DNA of 47,242 bases from Glycomyces buryatensis (GTDB lineage Bacteria; Actinomycetota; Actinomycetes; Mycobacteriales; Micromonosporaceae), in NCBI RefSeq assembly GCF_004912275.1, contig NZ_STGY01000022.1, positions 1-47,242 on the forward strand, given 5' to 3'. Below the pieces are notes generated by a model. That model was not told the origin of the DNA. It was given only the letters and a program-made list of their open reading frames with translations, and searched no databases. A program made the position numbers and the translations under genes. Below are positions 24,386 through 32,923 of the stretch, one piece after another (positions within the stretch are counted from its first letter, which is position 1; every line of letters starts with the position of its first letter).

Positions 24386-25468
24386 ATGAGGACGTTCAGG
24401 TCGAGATCGCGAGTCGCGATCATCGCCGGAGGCGTCGCCGCCGCGTTCGTCGCGGCCACCCTCGCCGCCACCGCAGAGGAGCCGTCGGCCGACCCGGTAC
24501 AAGCCGAACAGCTCCCGAGCAGCTACGAGTGGGAGTCCACCGGGCCGCTCATCAGCCCCCAACCCGATGCGGGCCACGACATCGTCTCCGTCAAGGACCC
24601 GACCGTGGTCCGCTACGACGACCAGTGGCTGGTCTACATGACCACCGCCAATACCGCCGGCGGCTGGAGCATGGCCTACACCAGCTTCTCGGACTGGTCC
24701 GAGGCGTCGAGCGCGCCCCAGACCTTCCTGGACTCCTCGGCCATCGGCTCGGGGTACGCGGCCGCGCCGCATGTGTTCTACTTCGAACCCGGCGACGAGT
24801 GGTACCTGGTGTACCAGACCGGGCTGCCCTCGTACTCCACGACCGACGACCCGACCGATCCGACGAGTTGGTCTGCGCCGCAGAACTTCCAGGACTCCAT
24901 GCCGCCCATCGTCGAGGAGAACATCGGCAACGGCAACTGGCTCGACTTCTGGGTCACCTGCGACGACGTCAACTGCTACCTGTTCTCCGCCGACGACAAC
25001 GGTCACCTCTATCGGGCCGAGACGACCGTGGGCGAGTTCCCGAACGGATTCGACGACACCCAGATCGTCCTGGAGGACACCCGTAACAACCTCTTCGAGG
25101 GCGAGGGTGTCTACAAGGTCGGCGACTCAGGCACCTATCTGCTGGTCATGGAGGCCATCGGCGCGGACGGCCGGCGGTACTTCCGCTCGTTCACCGCCGA
25201 AGGACTCGACGGCGAGTGGCAGCCCCTGGCCGCCACCGAGGAGAACCCGTTCGCCGGATCCGCCAATGTCGGCTTCCCCGACGGGCAGTGGACCAACGAC
25301 ATCAGCCACGGCGAGGTCGTCCGCAGCGGATACGACCAGACCATGGAGATCGATCCGTGCAACCTGCAGCTGCTCTATCAGGGCGTCGACCCCTCGCAGA
25401 CCGACGTCGAGTACTCGCAGCTGCCGTACCGGCTCGGCCTGGCGACGGCGACCAATGAGAGCTGCTGA
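24386..25468 (+). CDS. GH62 alpha-L-arabinofuranosidase (arabinoxylan debranching), secreted
   Basis: Removes arabinofuranose side chains from arabinoxylan outside the cell. The 360-residue product has a signal peptide (RTFRSRSRVAIIAGG start, about 30 residues) and one catalytic five-bladed propeller with no binding module. Family blocks are nearly intact: SVKDPTVVRYDDQWLVYMTT, YTSFSDWSEASSAPQ, GYAAAPHVFYF, IGNGNWLDFWVTCDD, FSADDNGHLYRAETTV, EAIGADGRRYFRSF and DISHGEVVRSGYDQT. By analogy with Streptomyces coelicolor Araf62A, Asp71 should be the base, Asp187 the pKa modulator and Glu238 the acid. ATG 24386 follows AGAAAGG. The GH10 gene follows after 44 bp, so the pair is one operon under the CGAAACTTTCG operator. 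Confidence 0.95.
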   Translation: MRTFRSRSRVAIIAGGVAAAFVAATLAATAEEPSADPVQAEQLPSSYEWESTGPLISPQPDAGHDIVSVKDPTVVRYDDQWLVYMTTANTAGGWSMAYTSFSDWSEASSAPQTFLDSSAIGSGYAAAPHVFYFEPGDEWYLVYQTGLPSYSTTDDPTDPTSWSAPQNFQDSMPPIVEENIGNGNWLDFWVTCDDVNCYLFSADDNGHLYRAETTVGEFPNGFDDTQIVLEDTRNNLFEGEGVYKVGDSGTYLLVMEAIGADGRRYFRSFTAEGLDGEWQPLAATEENPFAGSANVGFPDGQWTNDISHGEVVRSGYDQTMEIDPCNLQLLYQGVDPSQTDVEYSQLPYRLGLATATNESC

Positions 25469-25512
25469 AGCGGCTCCGTCCAATGACAACCCCCAACGCA
25501 GAAGGAATCGCA

Positions 25513-26541
25513 ATGTCTAGCAATCCGACCAAGCGCGGCAAGGGACGCCGCGTCAAATCCGCGATCGCAGTGGCGGTGGCCGCCGGCCTCGCCGCCACCG
25601 GAGCCGTCATGTTCTCCGGCAGCGCGCAGGCCGCCGACACACTCGGCGCCTCGGCGGCCGAGTCCGGCCGCTACTTCGGCGCCGCCATCGCGCCGAACTA
25701 TCTCGGCGAGGCCGGCTACGCCGACACGCTGAACGCCGAGTTCAACTCGATCGTCGCCGAGAACGCCATGAAGTGGGACGCCACCGAGCCCGCCCAGGGC
25801 CAGTTCGACTTCAGCGGCGGTGACCAGCTCGTCGCCCACGCCCAGGACAACGGCATGGAGGTGCGCGGCCACACCCTGGTCTGGCACGCCCAGCAGCCGT
25901 CCTGGGCCCAAGGATTGACCGGCGACGCACTCCGAGGGGCGATGCTCGGCCACATCGACGGCGTGGCAAGCCATTACGCCGGGCAGATCTCGTCGTGGGA
26001 CGTGGTGAACGAGGCGTTCGCCGAGGACGGCACCCGCCGCCAGTCGAACCTCCAGATCGAGCTGGGCGACGCCTGGATCGAGGAGGCCTTCGTCGCGGCC
26101 GACGCGGCCGACCCCGACGCGAAGCTCTGCTACAACGACTACAACACCGACGGCATCAACGCCAAGAGCGACGGCATCTACGACATGGTCGCCGACTTCC
26201 TGGCACGCGGCGTCCCGATCGACTGCGTCGGCTTCCAGAGTCACCTCTCGGTCGGCGCCGACCTGTCCACCTACCAGGCCAACCTCGAGCGCTTCGCCGA
26301 GCTCGGCGTGGACGTTGAGATCACCGAGCTCGACGTCGGCGGCGAGGGCAGCGCTCAGGCGGATGTCTACCGGACCGTCACCGAGGCGTGCATGGCCATC
26401 GAACGCTGCACCGGCATCACCGTCTGGGGCATCACCGACAAGTACTCCTGGCGCGGCGAGGACACCCCGCTGCTCTTCGACGACAACTACGGCAAGAAGG
26501 AGGCCTACCAGGCCGTTCTCGACGCCCTCAACGGTGTCTAG
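25513..26541 (+). CDS. GH10 endo-beta-1,4-xylanase, secreted
   Basis: Cleaves the xylan backbone with retention of configuration. The 342-residue product has a signal peptide ending SGSAQA (cleavage after residue 40) and a single GH10 TIM barrel: FNSIVAENAMKWDATEP, EVRGHTLVWHAQQPSW, acid/base Glu167 in WDVVNEAF, nucleophile Glu272 in EITELDV, and the VWGITDKYSWR C-terminal block. There is no carbohydrate-binding module, unlike many Streptomyces homologues. ATG 25513 has AGAAGGAA upstream; the frame from 25483 starts too close to the GH62 stop. It works with the co-transcribed arabinofuranosidase on arabinoxylan. Confidence 0.96.
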   Translation: MSSNPTKRGKGRRVKSAIAVAVAAGLAATGAVMFSGSAQAADTLGASAAESGRYFGAAIAPNYLGEAGYADTLNAEFNSIVAENAMKWDATEPAQGQFDFSGGDQLVAHAQDNGMEVRGHTLVWHAQQPSWAQGLTGDALRGAMLGHIDGVASHYAGQISSWDVVNEAFAEDGTRRQSNLQIELGDAWIEEAFVAADAADPDAKLCYNDYNTDGINAKSDGIYDMVADFLARGVPIDCVGFQSHLSVGADLSTYQANLERFAELGVDVEITELDVGGEGSAQADVYRTVTEACMAIERCTGITVWGITDKYSWRGEDTPLLFDDNYGKKEAYQAVLDALNGV

Positions 26542-26558
26542 CTCAACTCTCCCCACTG

Positions 26559-26598
26559 GGCCGGGGCGTTCGCCGCAGCAGCGGAGGGCGCCCCGGCC
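26559..26598 (+). terminator. Terminator of the xylan operon
   Basis: GGCCGGGGCG (26559-26568) and CGCCCCGGCC (26589-26598) pair perfectly and enclose a second small stem CCGC/GCGG, 18 bp after the xylanase stop. Confidence 0.82.
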
Positions 26599-26665
26599 AC
26601 CTGTGTGGGACGGCGCTTGGAACCGGCCGAACCCTAACGCGCGCAACTAGATGGCTCGTCGCCGC

Positions 26666-27700
26666 TCACCGCATGGCGAGGCAGCGGCGCACCTCCCACA
26701 TCCGGTAGGCGATGTGATCGGCCGTGTCGACGTCGGCGCTCCCATTGCTGTGGACCAGCCCGGCCGCCCACAGGCATTGCGCCGCATGGCGGGCCGCCAT
26801 GAGCACCGGCAGGTGCGCCTCGAGCTCGATCGGGAGCGGGCGCACCGAACGGTATCCGTCCAGGTATGAGGCGCGGAGCCGCCGGAGGTGCGGGTAGTCG
26901 CTGAGGTTGCCCATGACGGGCGCGAGGTCGTACAGGAAGTGCCCGTACCCGAGCTCATCGAAGTCGAGGACGCCGATGCTCCAACCGTGCGCGGTGCGGA
27001 CCGTGTGGCAGTTTCCCAGGATGAAGTCCATGTGGACGAGCCCGAAGGCTTCGGAACCGGTGCCCAGGTCCGCGAAGACCTTCGCGGTGAGCTCTGCGAC
27101 GCGATCGAAGTCCGTTCGGTCCTCACCGGACAGGAACGCATCGATCGGCCCGGGCCGATAGGGCGATCGCTCGGTGAACAGGGCATCGGCGTCCCAATGA
27201 GGGACCGCGAATCCGGCCGGGGGAGTGAAGGACTCCGAGGCGAGGTGCAGCTGCGCATGAGCACGTCCGAGTTCGCGCACCCCGCTCGGTCCGAGTCCCT
27301 CCCCTGGACGGCGGACGTCGCCGTCCACCCACGTCAAGAGGTCGCAGTGCCAGAGCGTCCCCGCGTCCTGCGGCAATTCGACCGAGACCGACAACGCCCC
27401 ATCGGAAGTGACCACCGGCGCCGGGACCCGGACGCCCTCGCGGGCCAGCTGACGGTGGACCGCGTCGAGGAATGTCAGCTCGGCGAGCGTGTGCTGGGCG
27501 GGGCGCCCGCGGGGGCGATGGACCCGGAGGGCGAAACGGCTCCCGTCGCCGGTGGTCACCGAGTACACGGCGTTATTGAGCAGCCGGATCGGTCGCAGGT
27601 CGACCGGTTCGGGCAGGTCATAGGCATCGAGGGCCGCGGAGGCGGCGGCATTGGTCAGGGCGGCGAAGTCGGTCTGATTCGGCGGCAAGGGGTCTCCCAC
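26666..27700 (-). CDS. Phosphotransferase (APH/homoserine kinase II-like)
   Basis: A 344-residue aminoglycoside phosphotransferase-fold kinase. RFALRVHRPRGRP near 55-67 holds the nucleotide-binding lysine-like region, FGLVHMDFILGNC (about 225-237) is the catalytic loop with the HxDxxxxN pattern (Met replacing the usual Gly), and IGVLDFDELGYG is the metal-binding DFD. The overall form is that of the homoserine-kinase-II/SrkA-like branch rather than a true drug kinase. Start GTG 27700 is uncertain, as no ribosome site is visible; TAGCAT lies 13 nt upstream. Its start faces the left end of the TnpB element. Substrate unknown. Confidence 0.82.
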   Translation of the reverse strand: MGDPLPPNQTDFAALTNAAASAALDAYDLPEPVDLRPIRLLNNAVYSVTTGDGSRFALRVHRPRGRPAQHTLAELTFLDAVHRQLAREGVRVPAPVVTSDGALSVSVELPQDAGTLWHCDLLTWVDGDVRRPGEGLGPSGVRELGRAHAQLHLASESFTPPAGFAVPHWDADALFTERSPYRPGPIDAFLSGEDRTDFDRVAELTAKVFADLGTGSEAFGLVHMDFILGNCHTVRTAHGWSIGVLDFDELGYGHFLYDLAPVMGNLSDYPHLRRLRASYLDGYRSVRPLPIELEAHLPVLMAARHAAQCLWAAGLVHSNGSADVDTADHIAYRMWEVRRCLAMR

Positions 27701-27855
27701 TCTGTCGGTGGGAATGCTACCGAGGCGGGGCGCGATCCAGTCGGATCATTATTGCGGCGTACCTCCCGCATTCGGAAAGTGATGTCAGTCATATTTGTGT
27801 CCGGGTGGGGGTTCGATTGTGCGGGATTGTCACAGGCGGGTCGTAGCTTGGTGTG

Positions 27856-29127
27856 ATGGCGCGATTCAGGATGTATCCGACAGGCGAGCAGGAGTGGCAG
27901 TTGCTGCTGCACTGCGCGCAGGCTCGGTACGTGTGGAATCTCGCTGTGGAGCAGCGGTCCTATTGGGCCCGGCATAAGGGTGCTTCGCCGGGGTATGTGG
28001 AGCTTGCTCGGCAGTTGACCGAGGCTAGAGCTGCGAGTGAGTGGTTGCGTGAGGGCAACGCGGAGGTGCAGCAGCAGGCGCTCCGGAATTTCGACCTGGC
28101 GGTCAAGCGCCGCTTCGATTCCGGGTTCGGCGAGCCGAGTTGGCGGAAGCGGTACCGGGATGAGGGGTTTCGGGTGATCGGCACCGACCGGGTGCCGGAG
28201 TTCGAGCCCGATGGCTCGCCGAGGTTGAATCGCAAGGGCAGACAGGTCCTGGCCCGGTCGGTGGTGGTGCAGAAGCTGAATAAGCGGTGGGCGCAAGTGA
28301 AGGTGCCCGGGTGCGGATGGGTCCGGTTCCGGCTCACTCGCCGTGATCTACCTGAAGCGAAGACGTTCCGTGTCACCTGGCGGCGCGGGCAGTGGCATGT
28401 GGCGTTCGCCCTCGTCCCCGAACCGGTCGCTCCTCCGGGCACCGGTGAAGTGATCGGCATCGACCGAGGCGTGAAGGTCACCGCCGCCCTGTCGGATGGC
28501 CGGATGCTTAACTGCCCGCAGCTCAACTCGAAGGAACGCGCCCGGTTGCGCAAGCAGGAGCGGCGGGCCTCTCGCGCCCCGAAGGACAGCCCGCAGAAGC
28601 GGGCCGAGCACGCGAAGGCCGCGAAAATCAAGGCAACCGAGGCGGACCGGCGGAAGGACTGGTGCGAGAAGACCTCTACCATGCTCGCCTCCGGCTTCGA
28701 TCTGATCCGGTTCGAGAAGCTCAACATCAAGACCATGACAGCCTCCGCGAAGGGAACCGCCGAGACGCCCGGTAAAGGCGTCGCGCAGAAGACCGGGTTG
28801 AACCGGGCGATCCTCGCCCAGGGGTGGGGACTCCTGCGAACCCGCACCGAGCAGAAGGCCCCCGGCCGGGTCGAGGATGTCCCGGCACCGTACACCAGTC
28901 TGCGTTGCTCCGACTGCGGATGGATAGAGAAGAACTCGCGCAAGAGCCAAGCCGAGTTCGTCTGCGTCTCCTGCGGGTTCACGTGCAACGCCGATGTCAA
29001 CGCAGCTAATAACGTCGCGGCAGGACAGGGCGGGACACCCCGCCCCCGGTCTTCGACCGGTGCCGGAGGGACGACAACCCGCCAGGGTTCGAGCGTCCGT
29101 GAACCCCAGCGCCCACCACCACGGTGA
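27856..29127 (+). CDS. tnpB: TnpB RNA-guided nuclease
   Basis: A 423-residue TnpB of the Cas12 ancestor type, which uses an omegaRNA to cut DNA next to a short target-adjacent motif. The start MARFRMYPTGEQEWQL and YVWNLAVEQRSYW are the N-terminal pattern. All nuclease residues appear intact: RuvC Asp203 (IGIDRGVKV), Glu287 (RFEKLNI), Asp380 (CNADVNAANN), and the zinc ribbon Cys351, Cys354, Cys370, Cys373. The ATG at 27856 has TAGCTT 6 nt upstream, fitting leaderless transcription from the element's left end. The C-terminal tail after residue 390 is low complexity and overlaps the omegaRNA region. Confidence 0.93.
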   Translation: MARFRMYPTGEQEWQLLLHCAQARYVWNLAVEQRSYWARHKGASPGYVELARQLTEARAASEWLREGNAEVQQQALRNFDLAVKRRFDSGFGEPSWRKRYRDEGFRVIGTDRVPEFEPDGSPRLNRKGRQVLARSVVVQKLNKRWAQVKVPGCGWVRFRLTRRDLPEAKTFRVTWRRGQWHVAFALVPEPVAPPGTGEVIGIDRGVKVTAALSDGRMLNCPQLNSKERARLRKQERRASRAPKDSPQKRAEHAKAAKIKATEADRRKDWCEKTSTMLASGFDLIRFEKLNIKTMTASAKGTAETPGKGVAQKTGLNRAILAQGWGLLRTRTEQKAPGRVEDVPAPYTSLRCSDCGWIEKNSRKSQAEFVCVSCGFTCNADVNAANNVAAGQGGTPRPRSSTGAGGTTTRQGSSVREPQRPPPR

Positions 29128-29167
29128 ACACTGGAATCTCGTCCTCGCAGGGAGGAGAGGATGTCAA
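28990..29167 (+). ncRNA. Predicted omegaRNA scaffold of TnpB
   Basis: The 3' part of tnpB and the following right end fold into several stems: GGGCGGG/CCCGCCC (29028-29045), CCGGTC/GACCGG with a TTC loop (29046-29060), and a terminal stem CTC-TCCTC/GAGGA-GAG (29138-29159) followed by GGATGTCAA. In related systems the scaffold stops at the element boundary and the next 16-20 bases of flanking DNA are the guide; here the guide would begin at 29168 (GATGAACAGTCCGCG). The 5' end is a guess. Confidence 0.55.
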
Positions 29168-29197
29168 GATGAACAGTCCGCGCGGCGCGGCCTTACC

Positions 29198-29213
29198 GAC
29201 ATTAATGAATGTC
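29198..29213. promoter_or_regulatory. Palindrome GACATT-N4-AATGTC
   Basis: Exact 6-bp arms (29198-29203, 29208-29213) in the 150-bp gap between the TnpB element and the methyltransferase gene at 29322. It may be an operator for that gene; no adjacent regulator is present. Confidence 0.35.
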
Positions 29214-29321
29214 AATGTGTAATCGGGCGAATGCCACCGATCGGACCCGGTCGCACCCCCGTTCCGCACCCGGCGGGACTACTGTCGAAGGAGACGGTCG
29301 AACACCGGAGGAACCCAAGAC

Positions 29322-29951
29322 ATGCGCGTGCGAACACTCGATGACCTGCGAAGATTCTGGGACAAGCAGGCCCACCGCTACGACCACGCCATGGAATGGG
29401 CCGAACGCAGGTTCTTCGACGGAACCCGGGAGTGGATCACTGAACGCGCCACCGGCCAGGTCCTGGAGGTCGCGATCGGAACCGGGCTCAACCTGCCGCA
29501 CTACTCCAAGGGCGTCGAGCTCACCGGCATCGAGCTGAGTCCGGGCATGCTCGCGCTGGCGAAGCGCCGCGCCGCCTCGCTCGGCCTCGATGTAGACCTG
29601 CGCCTCGGCGACGCCCAGGAACTCGACTTCGAGGACGCCTCCTTCGACACGGTCGTCTGCACCTTCTCCCTGTGCACCATTCCCGACGACGCGAAGGCCG
29701 TCGGCGAGATGATCCGGGTCCTGCGCCCGGGTGGGCGGCTACTGCTGGCCGACCACGTCGAATCGACCTCGGCGTGGGTGCGCGGCATTCAACGCGTGAT
29801 CGAAACCGGTTCGGTCCCCTTCCAAGGCGAGCACTTCCGCCGCCACCCGTCCCGCCACGTGGAGGCGGCCGGACTCGACATCGAGGCCCGCGACCGCTTC
29901 AAGAAGGGCCTCATCGAACGCCTCGTCGCCCGCAAGCCCGCCGCCGAATAG
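29322..29951 (+). CDS. SAM-dependent methyltransferase (PE/METTL7-like)
   Basis: A 209-residue class I methyltransferase. YDHAMEWAERRFFDGTREWI opens it; VLEVAIGTGLNLPHYSKGVE (47-66) is the SAM loop, and DTVVCTFSLCTIPDDAKAVG with VLRPGGRLLLADHVES are the middle motifs. The closing GLDIEARDRFKKGLIERLVA fits the group annotated as phosphatidylethanolamine N-methyltransferase-like or METTL7-like. The ATG at 29322 is preceded by GGAGG at a 10-nt distance. A single gene, 57 bp before the P-loop gene. Substrate could be a lipid or a thiol. Confidence 0.85.
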   Translation: MRVRTLDDLRRFWDKQAHRYDHAMEWAERRFFDGTREWITERATGQVLEVAIGTGLNLPHYSKGVELTGIELSPGMLALAKRRAASLGLDVDLRLGDAQELDFEDASFDTVVCTFSLCTIPDDAKAVGEMIRVLRPGGRLLLADHVESTSAWVRGIQRVIETGSVPFQGEHFRRHPSRHVEAAGLDIEARDRFKKGLIERLVARKPAAE

Positions 29952-30008
29952 GGAAGCCGCCAGAAACACGCTCGCGCCCGGACCGGTTGCCGCGTAAGCT
30001 GCCTCGTC

Positions 30009-30551
30009 ATGGCGGAAATTCAACGGGTCATGATCGTCGGCTGCGCGGGAGCGGGCAAGACGACACTGGCAAAGCAACTCGGCGAACTCCTGGACCTCCC
30101 GGCGATCCACCTGGACCTGCACCACTTCGACAGCGACTGGAAGCCGTTCCCGAGAGAACAACTCATCGCCGTCTCCAGCAAATTCGCCCGTGCCGAACGC
30201 TGGGTCATCGACGGCAACCTCTCCTCGACCATGCCCGAGCGCATCGAACGGGCCGACCTGGTGGTGTTCCTGGACCTGTCGACGGCGCGCTGCGTGTGGA
30301 ACATCTTCAAACGGCGCTGGAAATACGGCAATGGCCAGCACCCCAGCGGCTTCTTCGTCCGCCTCCGACCGGAATTCCTCCGCTGGGTGCTCACGTTCCG
30401 AAAGAACGAGACCCCGAAACTTCGCCGACTGCTCGCCGAATACGGGCACGACACCCGCATCGTCACCGTCACCAGCCACCGCCAGACCGCCGAACTCGTT
30501 GCGTCCCTGGAAGCGAGCCTTCGAACGGGCTCCGGGCCAGCGCCGGAGTGA
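30009..30551 (+). CDS. P-loop NTPase, adenylate kinase/topology-modulation-like
   Basis: A 180-residue nucleotide-binding protein. VMIVGCAGAGKTTLAKQLGE (8-27) holds the Walker A motif, LPAIHLDLHHFDSDWKP (35-51) is the substrate-side segment, WVIDGNLSSTMPERIERAD and VVFLDLSTARCVWNIFKRR follow. This order matches the small P-loop proteins annotated as DNA topology modulation (FlaR-like) or adenylate kinase relatives; the true substrate is unknown. TAAGCT ends 8 nt before the ATG with no ribosome site, so it is probably leaderless. Confidence 0.8.
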   Translation: MAEIQRVMIVGCAGAGKTTLAKQLGELLDLPAIHLDLHHFDSDWKPFPREQLIAVSSKFARAERWVIDGNLSSTMPERIERADLVVFLDLSTARCVWNIFKRRWKYGNGQHPSGFFVRLRPEFLRWVLTFRKNETPKLRRLLAEYGHDTRIVTVTSHRQTAELVASLEASLRTGSGPAPE

Positions 30552-30572
30552 CGGATCGCGGATAATTTGCGC

Positions 30573-31103
30573 ATGGAATTGACCACGTGGTACCTCGAAA
30601 TGCGCGATCCGGACGAGCTCAAGGCCGCGTCCGCGCCCGCCGTGCCCGTCGACATCGTGTGGTCCGAGCTGGCCAGCCCCGCGTACAGCCGGTTCCTGTA
30701 CTCGGCCGTTGGCGAGCGGTGGGCGTGGATCGATCGGCTGCCGTGGGATCGCGAGCAGTGGTGCGAGTACCTCGATCTGCCCGGCGTCGAGACCTGGACG
30801 GCTTTCGTGCGCGGCACCCCGGTCGGCTACGCCGAGCTCGATGGACACCGCTCCGGCGAGGTCGAACTGGTCTACTTCGGCCTCATGCCCGAGTTCATCG
30901 GCCAGGGCATCGGCGGCCACCTCCTCACCGCCGCCGTCGAACGGGCCTGGAAGATCGCCGACCGGTGGGAGGAACTCGATGCGCCCGAACGAGTCTGGCT
31001 CCACACCTGCTCAAAGGACTCGCCGATGGGACTTGCCAACTACCGCGCCCGCGGATTCACCGTCTACAAGACCGAGACGGCCGAAACCGACGATCCCGCG
31101 TAA
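30573..31103 (+). CDS. GNAT-family N-acetyltransferase
   Basis: A 176-residue acetyltransferase. VGYAELDGHRSGEVELVYFG (about 82-101) and LMPEFIGQGIGGHLLTAAVE (102-121), with the Q/RxxGxG/A acetyl-CoA loop as GQGIGG, are diagnostic, and NYRARGFTVYKTE is the usual C-terminal strand. The ATG at 30573 has GATAAT ending 6 nt upstream, a leaderless promoter; the TTG at 30567 lies inside that spacing. It is 21 bp after the P-loop gene. Acceptor substrate unknown. Confidence 0.85.
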   Translation: MELTTWYLEMRDPDELKAASAPAVPVDIVWSELASPAYSRFLYSAVGERWAWIDRLPWDREQWCEYLDLPGVETWTAFVRGTPVGYAELDGHRSGEVELVYFGLMPEFIGQGIGGHLLTAAVERAWKIADRWEELDAPERVWLHTCSKDSPMGLANYRARGFTVYKTETAETDDPA

Positions 31104-31150
31104 GCGGCGTTCCGGCGCGGCCCGCATCCACTCGCGCTTAGCATCCAGGG

Positions 31151-31789
31151 ATGCGACATCGCGAGGTTCTGGCCGTCCTGCTCGCCTTCGGCGCGGGGGC
31201 CAGCGACGCCCTGTCCTACCTCCACCTGAGCGGCGTCCTCATCGCGAACCAGACCGGCAATATCGTCCTGCTGGGGGTCGCGATAGCCCAAGGCCGCCTG
31301 GGCGACGCGTTCGCCGGGGCCGTCTCGCTGCTGGCCTTCTTCGCCGGCATGGCCGTCGGCTTCGTCCTCACCGACCACCTCAGCAAGCGCCGCTTCCGTG
31401 TCCTCCTGGTCCTGGAACTGGCCCTGCTGCTCTCGCTCGCTGTCATGATGTCCGTCGGCATCCCCCGCTACATCTCGATCGCGGTGGCCGCCTTCGCAAT
31501 GGGGCTCCAGGCGGTCAACGGCGTGCGCCTCGGATTCGACGCAGTCTCCACCACCTACCTGACCGGGTCGATGACCGCGATGGTCCGGCAGCTGACGCGG
31601 CATCGGCGCCTCAACCACCACGGGAAGGTCGCCGCCGTAGTCGTCGCCGTGTTCTTCATCGGCGTCCTGGCCGTCGCCGCCGGGAACCTGTGGATCGGCT
31701 CGGGCTCCCTCTGGCTCCCCGCCGCCGCGGTCGCGGCCGCCCTCGTGTTCGACGAACTCCGCTGGCGCTCAGGGATTCGATTCGCTTAG
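31151..31789 (+). CDS. DUF1275 (YoaK-like) membrane protein
   Basis: A 212-residue protein with about six hydrophobic helices. GASDALSYLHLSGVLIANQT (17-36) followed by GNIVLLGVAIAQG is the family signature, and GLQAVNGVRLGFDAVSTTYL, TGSMTAMVRQL is the conserved central part. Function in bacteria is unknown; membership of transport-like clans has been suggested. TAGCAT ends 6 nt before the ATG, with no ribosome site, so it should be leaderless. Confidence 0.85.
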   Translation: MRHREVLAVLLAFGAGASDALSYLHLSGVLIANQTGNIVLLGVAIAQGRLGDAFAGAVSLLAFFAGMAVGFVLTDHLSKRRFRVLLVLELALLLSLAVMMSVGIPRYISIAVAAFAMGLQAVNGVRLGFDAVSTTYLTGSMTAMVRQLTRHRRLNHHGKVAAVVVAVFFIGVLAVAAGNLWIGSGSLWLPAAAVAAALVFDELRWRSGIRFA

Positions 31790-31937
31790 CGAAGCGCGGG
31801 ACCGGACCGCCGCGACCAGCGATCCCCGATCGCCGCCAGCACGAGTTCGGCCCGCGCCCACGCCCGTCGGGTCCGCATCGAGGCCGCGCCGGACCCGGAC
31901 CGGGCCCGACGTCCGAACACCCACTAGGTTCTACGGC

Positions 31938-32462
31938 ATGGACGAGAAAACGATTTCCGCGACTTGGCCCGCAACGCTCACCACTCCTCGGCTCCTGGTG
32001 CGCCCCGCCGAATCCGACGACGCCTCCGATTTCAGGCCGTTGTGGACCGACACCGCGGTCCGGAAATACCTCGGCGGTCCCGTGGACGAGCAGAAGCTGC
32101 CCGCCTACGAGCGGGCGCTCGGGCGACTTCTGTACGTGTTCAGCGTGATCGAGACGTCTGAGTCGTCATTCGTCGGCACGGTCCATGTCGACGCGTCCTC
32201 CAGCTTCGCGGGGCGCCGCGAGATCTCGTACTCGTTCCTGCCCGCGCACTGGGGCCGAGGTTACGCTCGCGAGGCGGTGTCGGTGGTCCTGGCGTGGGCG
32301 TTCGACGCGGTCCCGTCGGAGGATCCGACGATCATCGCGGTCACCCAGGAGGCCAATGCCCGGTCGTGCCGCATGCTCGAGGCACTCGGCATGACCAAGA
32401 TCGACAGCTTCATCAAGTTCGATGCGCCCCAAGCGATGTACGAGGCCAGGCGGCCCGCCTGA
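31938..32462 (+). CDS. GNAT acetyltransferase, RimJ/RimL type
   Basis: A 174-residue protein with LTTPRLLVRPAESDDASDFR (13-32), the start typical of ribosomal-protein-type acetyltransferases, then EISYSFLPAHWGRGYAREAV (about 93-112) with the acetyl-CoA loop GRGYA, and NARSCRMLEALGMTKID. TAGGTT ends 7 nt before the ATG, so translation is probably leaderless. The substrate could be a protein N terminus or a small amine. Confidence 0.88.
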   Translation: MDEKTISATWPATLTTPRLLVRPAESDDASDFRPLWTDTAVRKYLGGPVDEQKLPAYERALGRLLYVFSVIETSESSFVGTVHVDASSSFAGRREISYSFLPAHWGRGYAREAVSVVLAWAFDAVPSEDPTIIAVTQEANARSCRMLEALGMTKIDSFIKFDAPQAMYEARRPA

Positions 32463-32526
32463 GCGGCACTGGACGATTCCTCCGAACCGGACCTGGCGGT
32501 CGGTCGTTCACGATAGATTCCCGACC

Positions 32527-32892
32527 ATGGTGCAGAGCAGAGCGAGCGATGTGGACGCCTACCTGGCCGAGCTTCCCGACGCCCGCCGGGAGGCCCTGAC
32601 GCGCATTCGGGAGCTGTGCCGCGCCGAGCTGCCGGGGTTCACCGAGGTCATGGCCTACGGGATGCCCGCCTACGAGCGCGAGGGCGTCGGTGAGATCGCC
32701 TTCGCCAGCCAGAAACAGTACGTCTCGTTCTACTTGCTGCGCACCGATGTCCGCGACGCCTTCGCCGATCGACTGGCCGGTCACGACATGGGCAAGGGCT
32801 GCCTGCGCTTCCGCCGGACCGAGAACATCGATTACGACCTGGTGCGAGACCTCCTGCGCGCCACCGCCGCCGCGCACGGCGACATCTGCTGA
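32527..32892 (+). CDS. DUF1801 domain protein
   Basis: A 121-residue protein of the DUF1801 (YdhG-like) family: VDAYLAELPDARREALTRIR (8-27), then EVMAYGMPAYER with the conserved aromatic pattern, KQYVSFYLLRTDV and a C-terminal GKGCLRFRR segment with LVRDLLRATAAAHGDI. Bacillus relatives have been linked to iron handling; here the role is unknown. TAGATT ends 7 nt before the ATG at 32527, indicating a leaderless message; the longer frame from 32422 overlaps the GNAT gene. Confidence 0.82.
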   Translation: MVQSRASDVDAYLAELPDARREALTRIRELCRAELPGFTEVMAYGMPAYEREGVGEIAFASQKQYVSFYLLRTDVRDAFADRLAGHDMGKGCLRFRRTENIDYDLVRDLLRATAAAHGDIC

Positions 32893-32923
32893 CCGCTCCG
32901 GCCACCGAATCACGACCCGGGTG

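Larger units (their letters stand above)
27781..29167 (+). mobile_element. IS605/IS607-like element carrying only tnpB
   Basis: The element holds one gene, tnpB, and no transposase (tnpA), so it can only move in trans. The right end ends with a hairpin (29138-29159) and GGATGTCAA (29159-29167), the typical right end of TnpB elements. The left end lies between the phosphotransferase start and tnpB; I place it near GATGTCAGTCATATTTG (27781-27797) only tentatively. No direct repeats are seen, as expected. It sits between genes and has not broken one. Confidence 0.65.
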
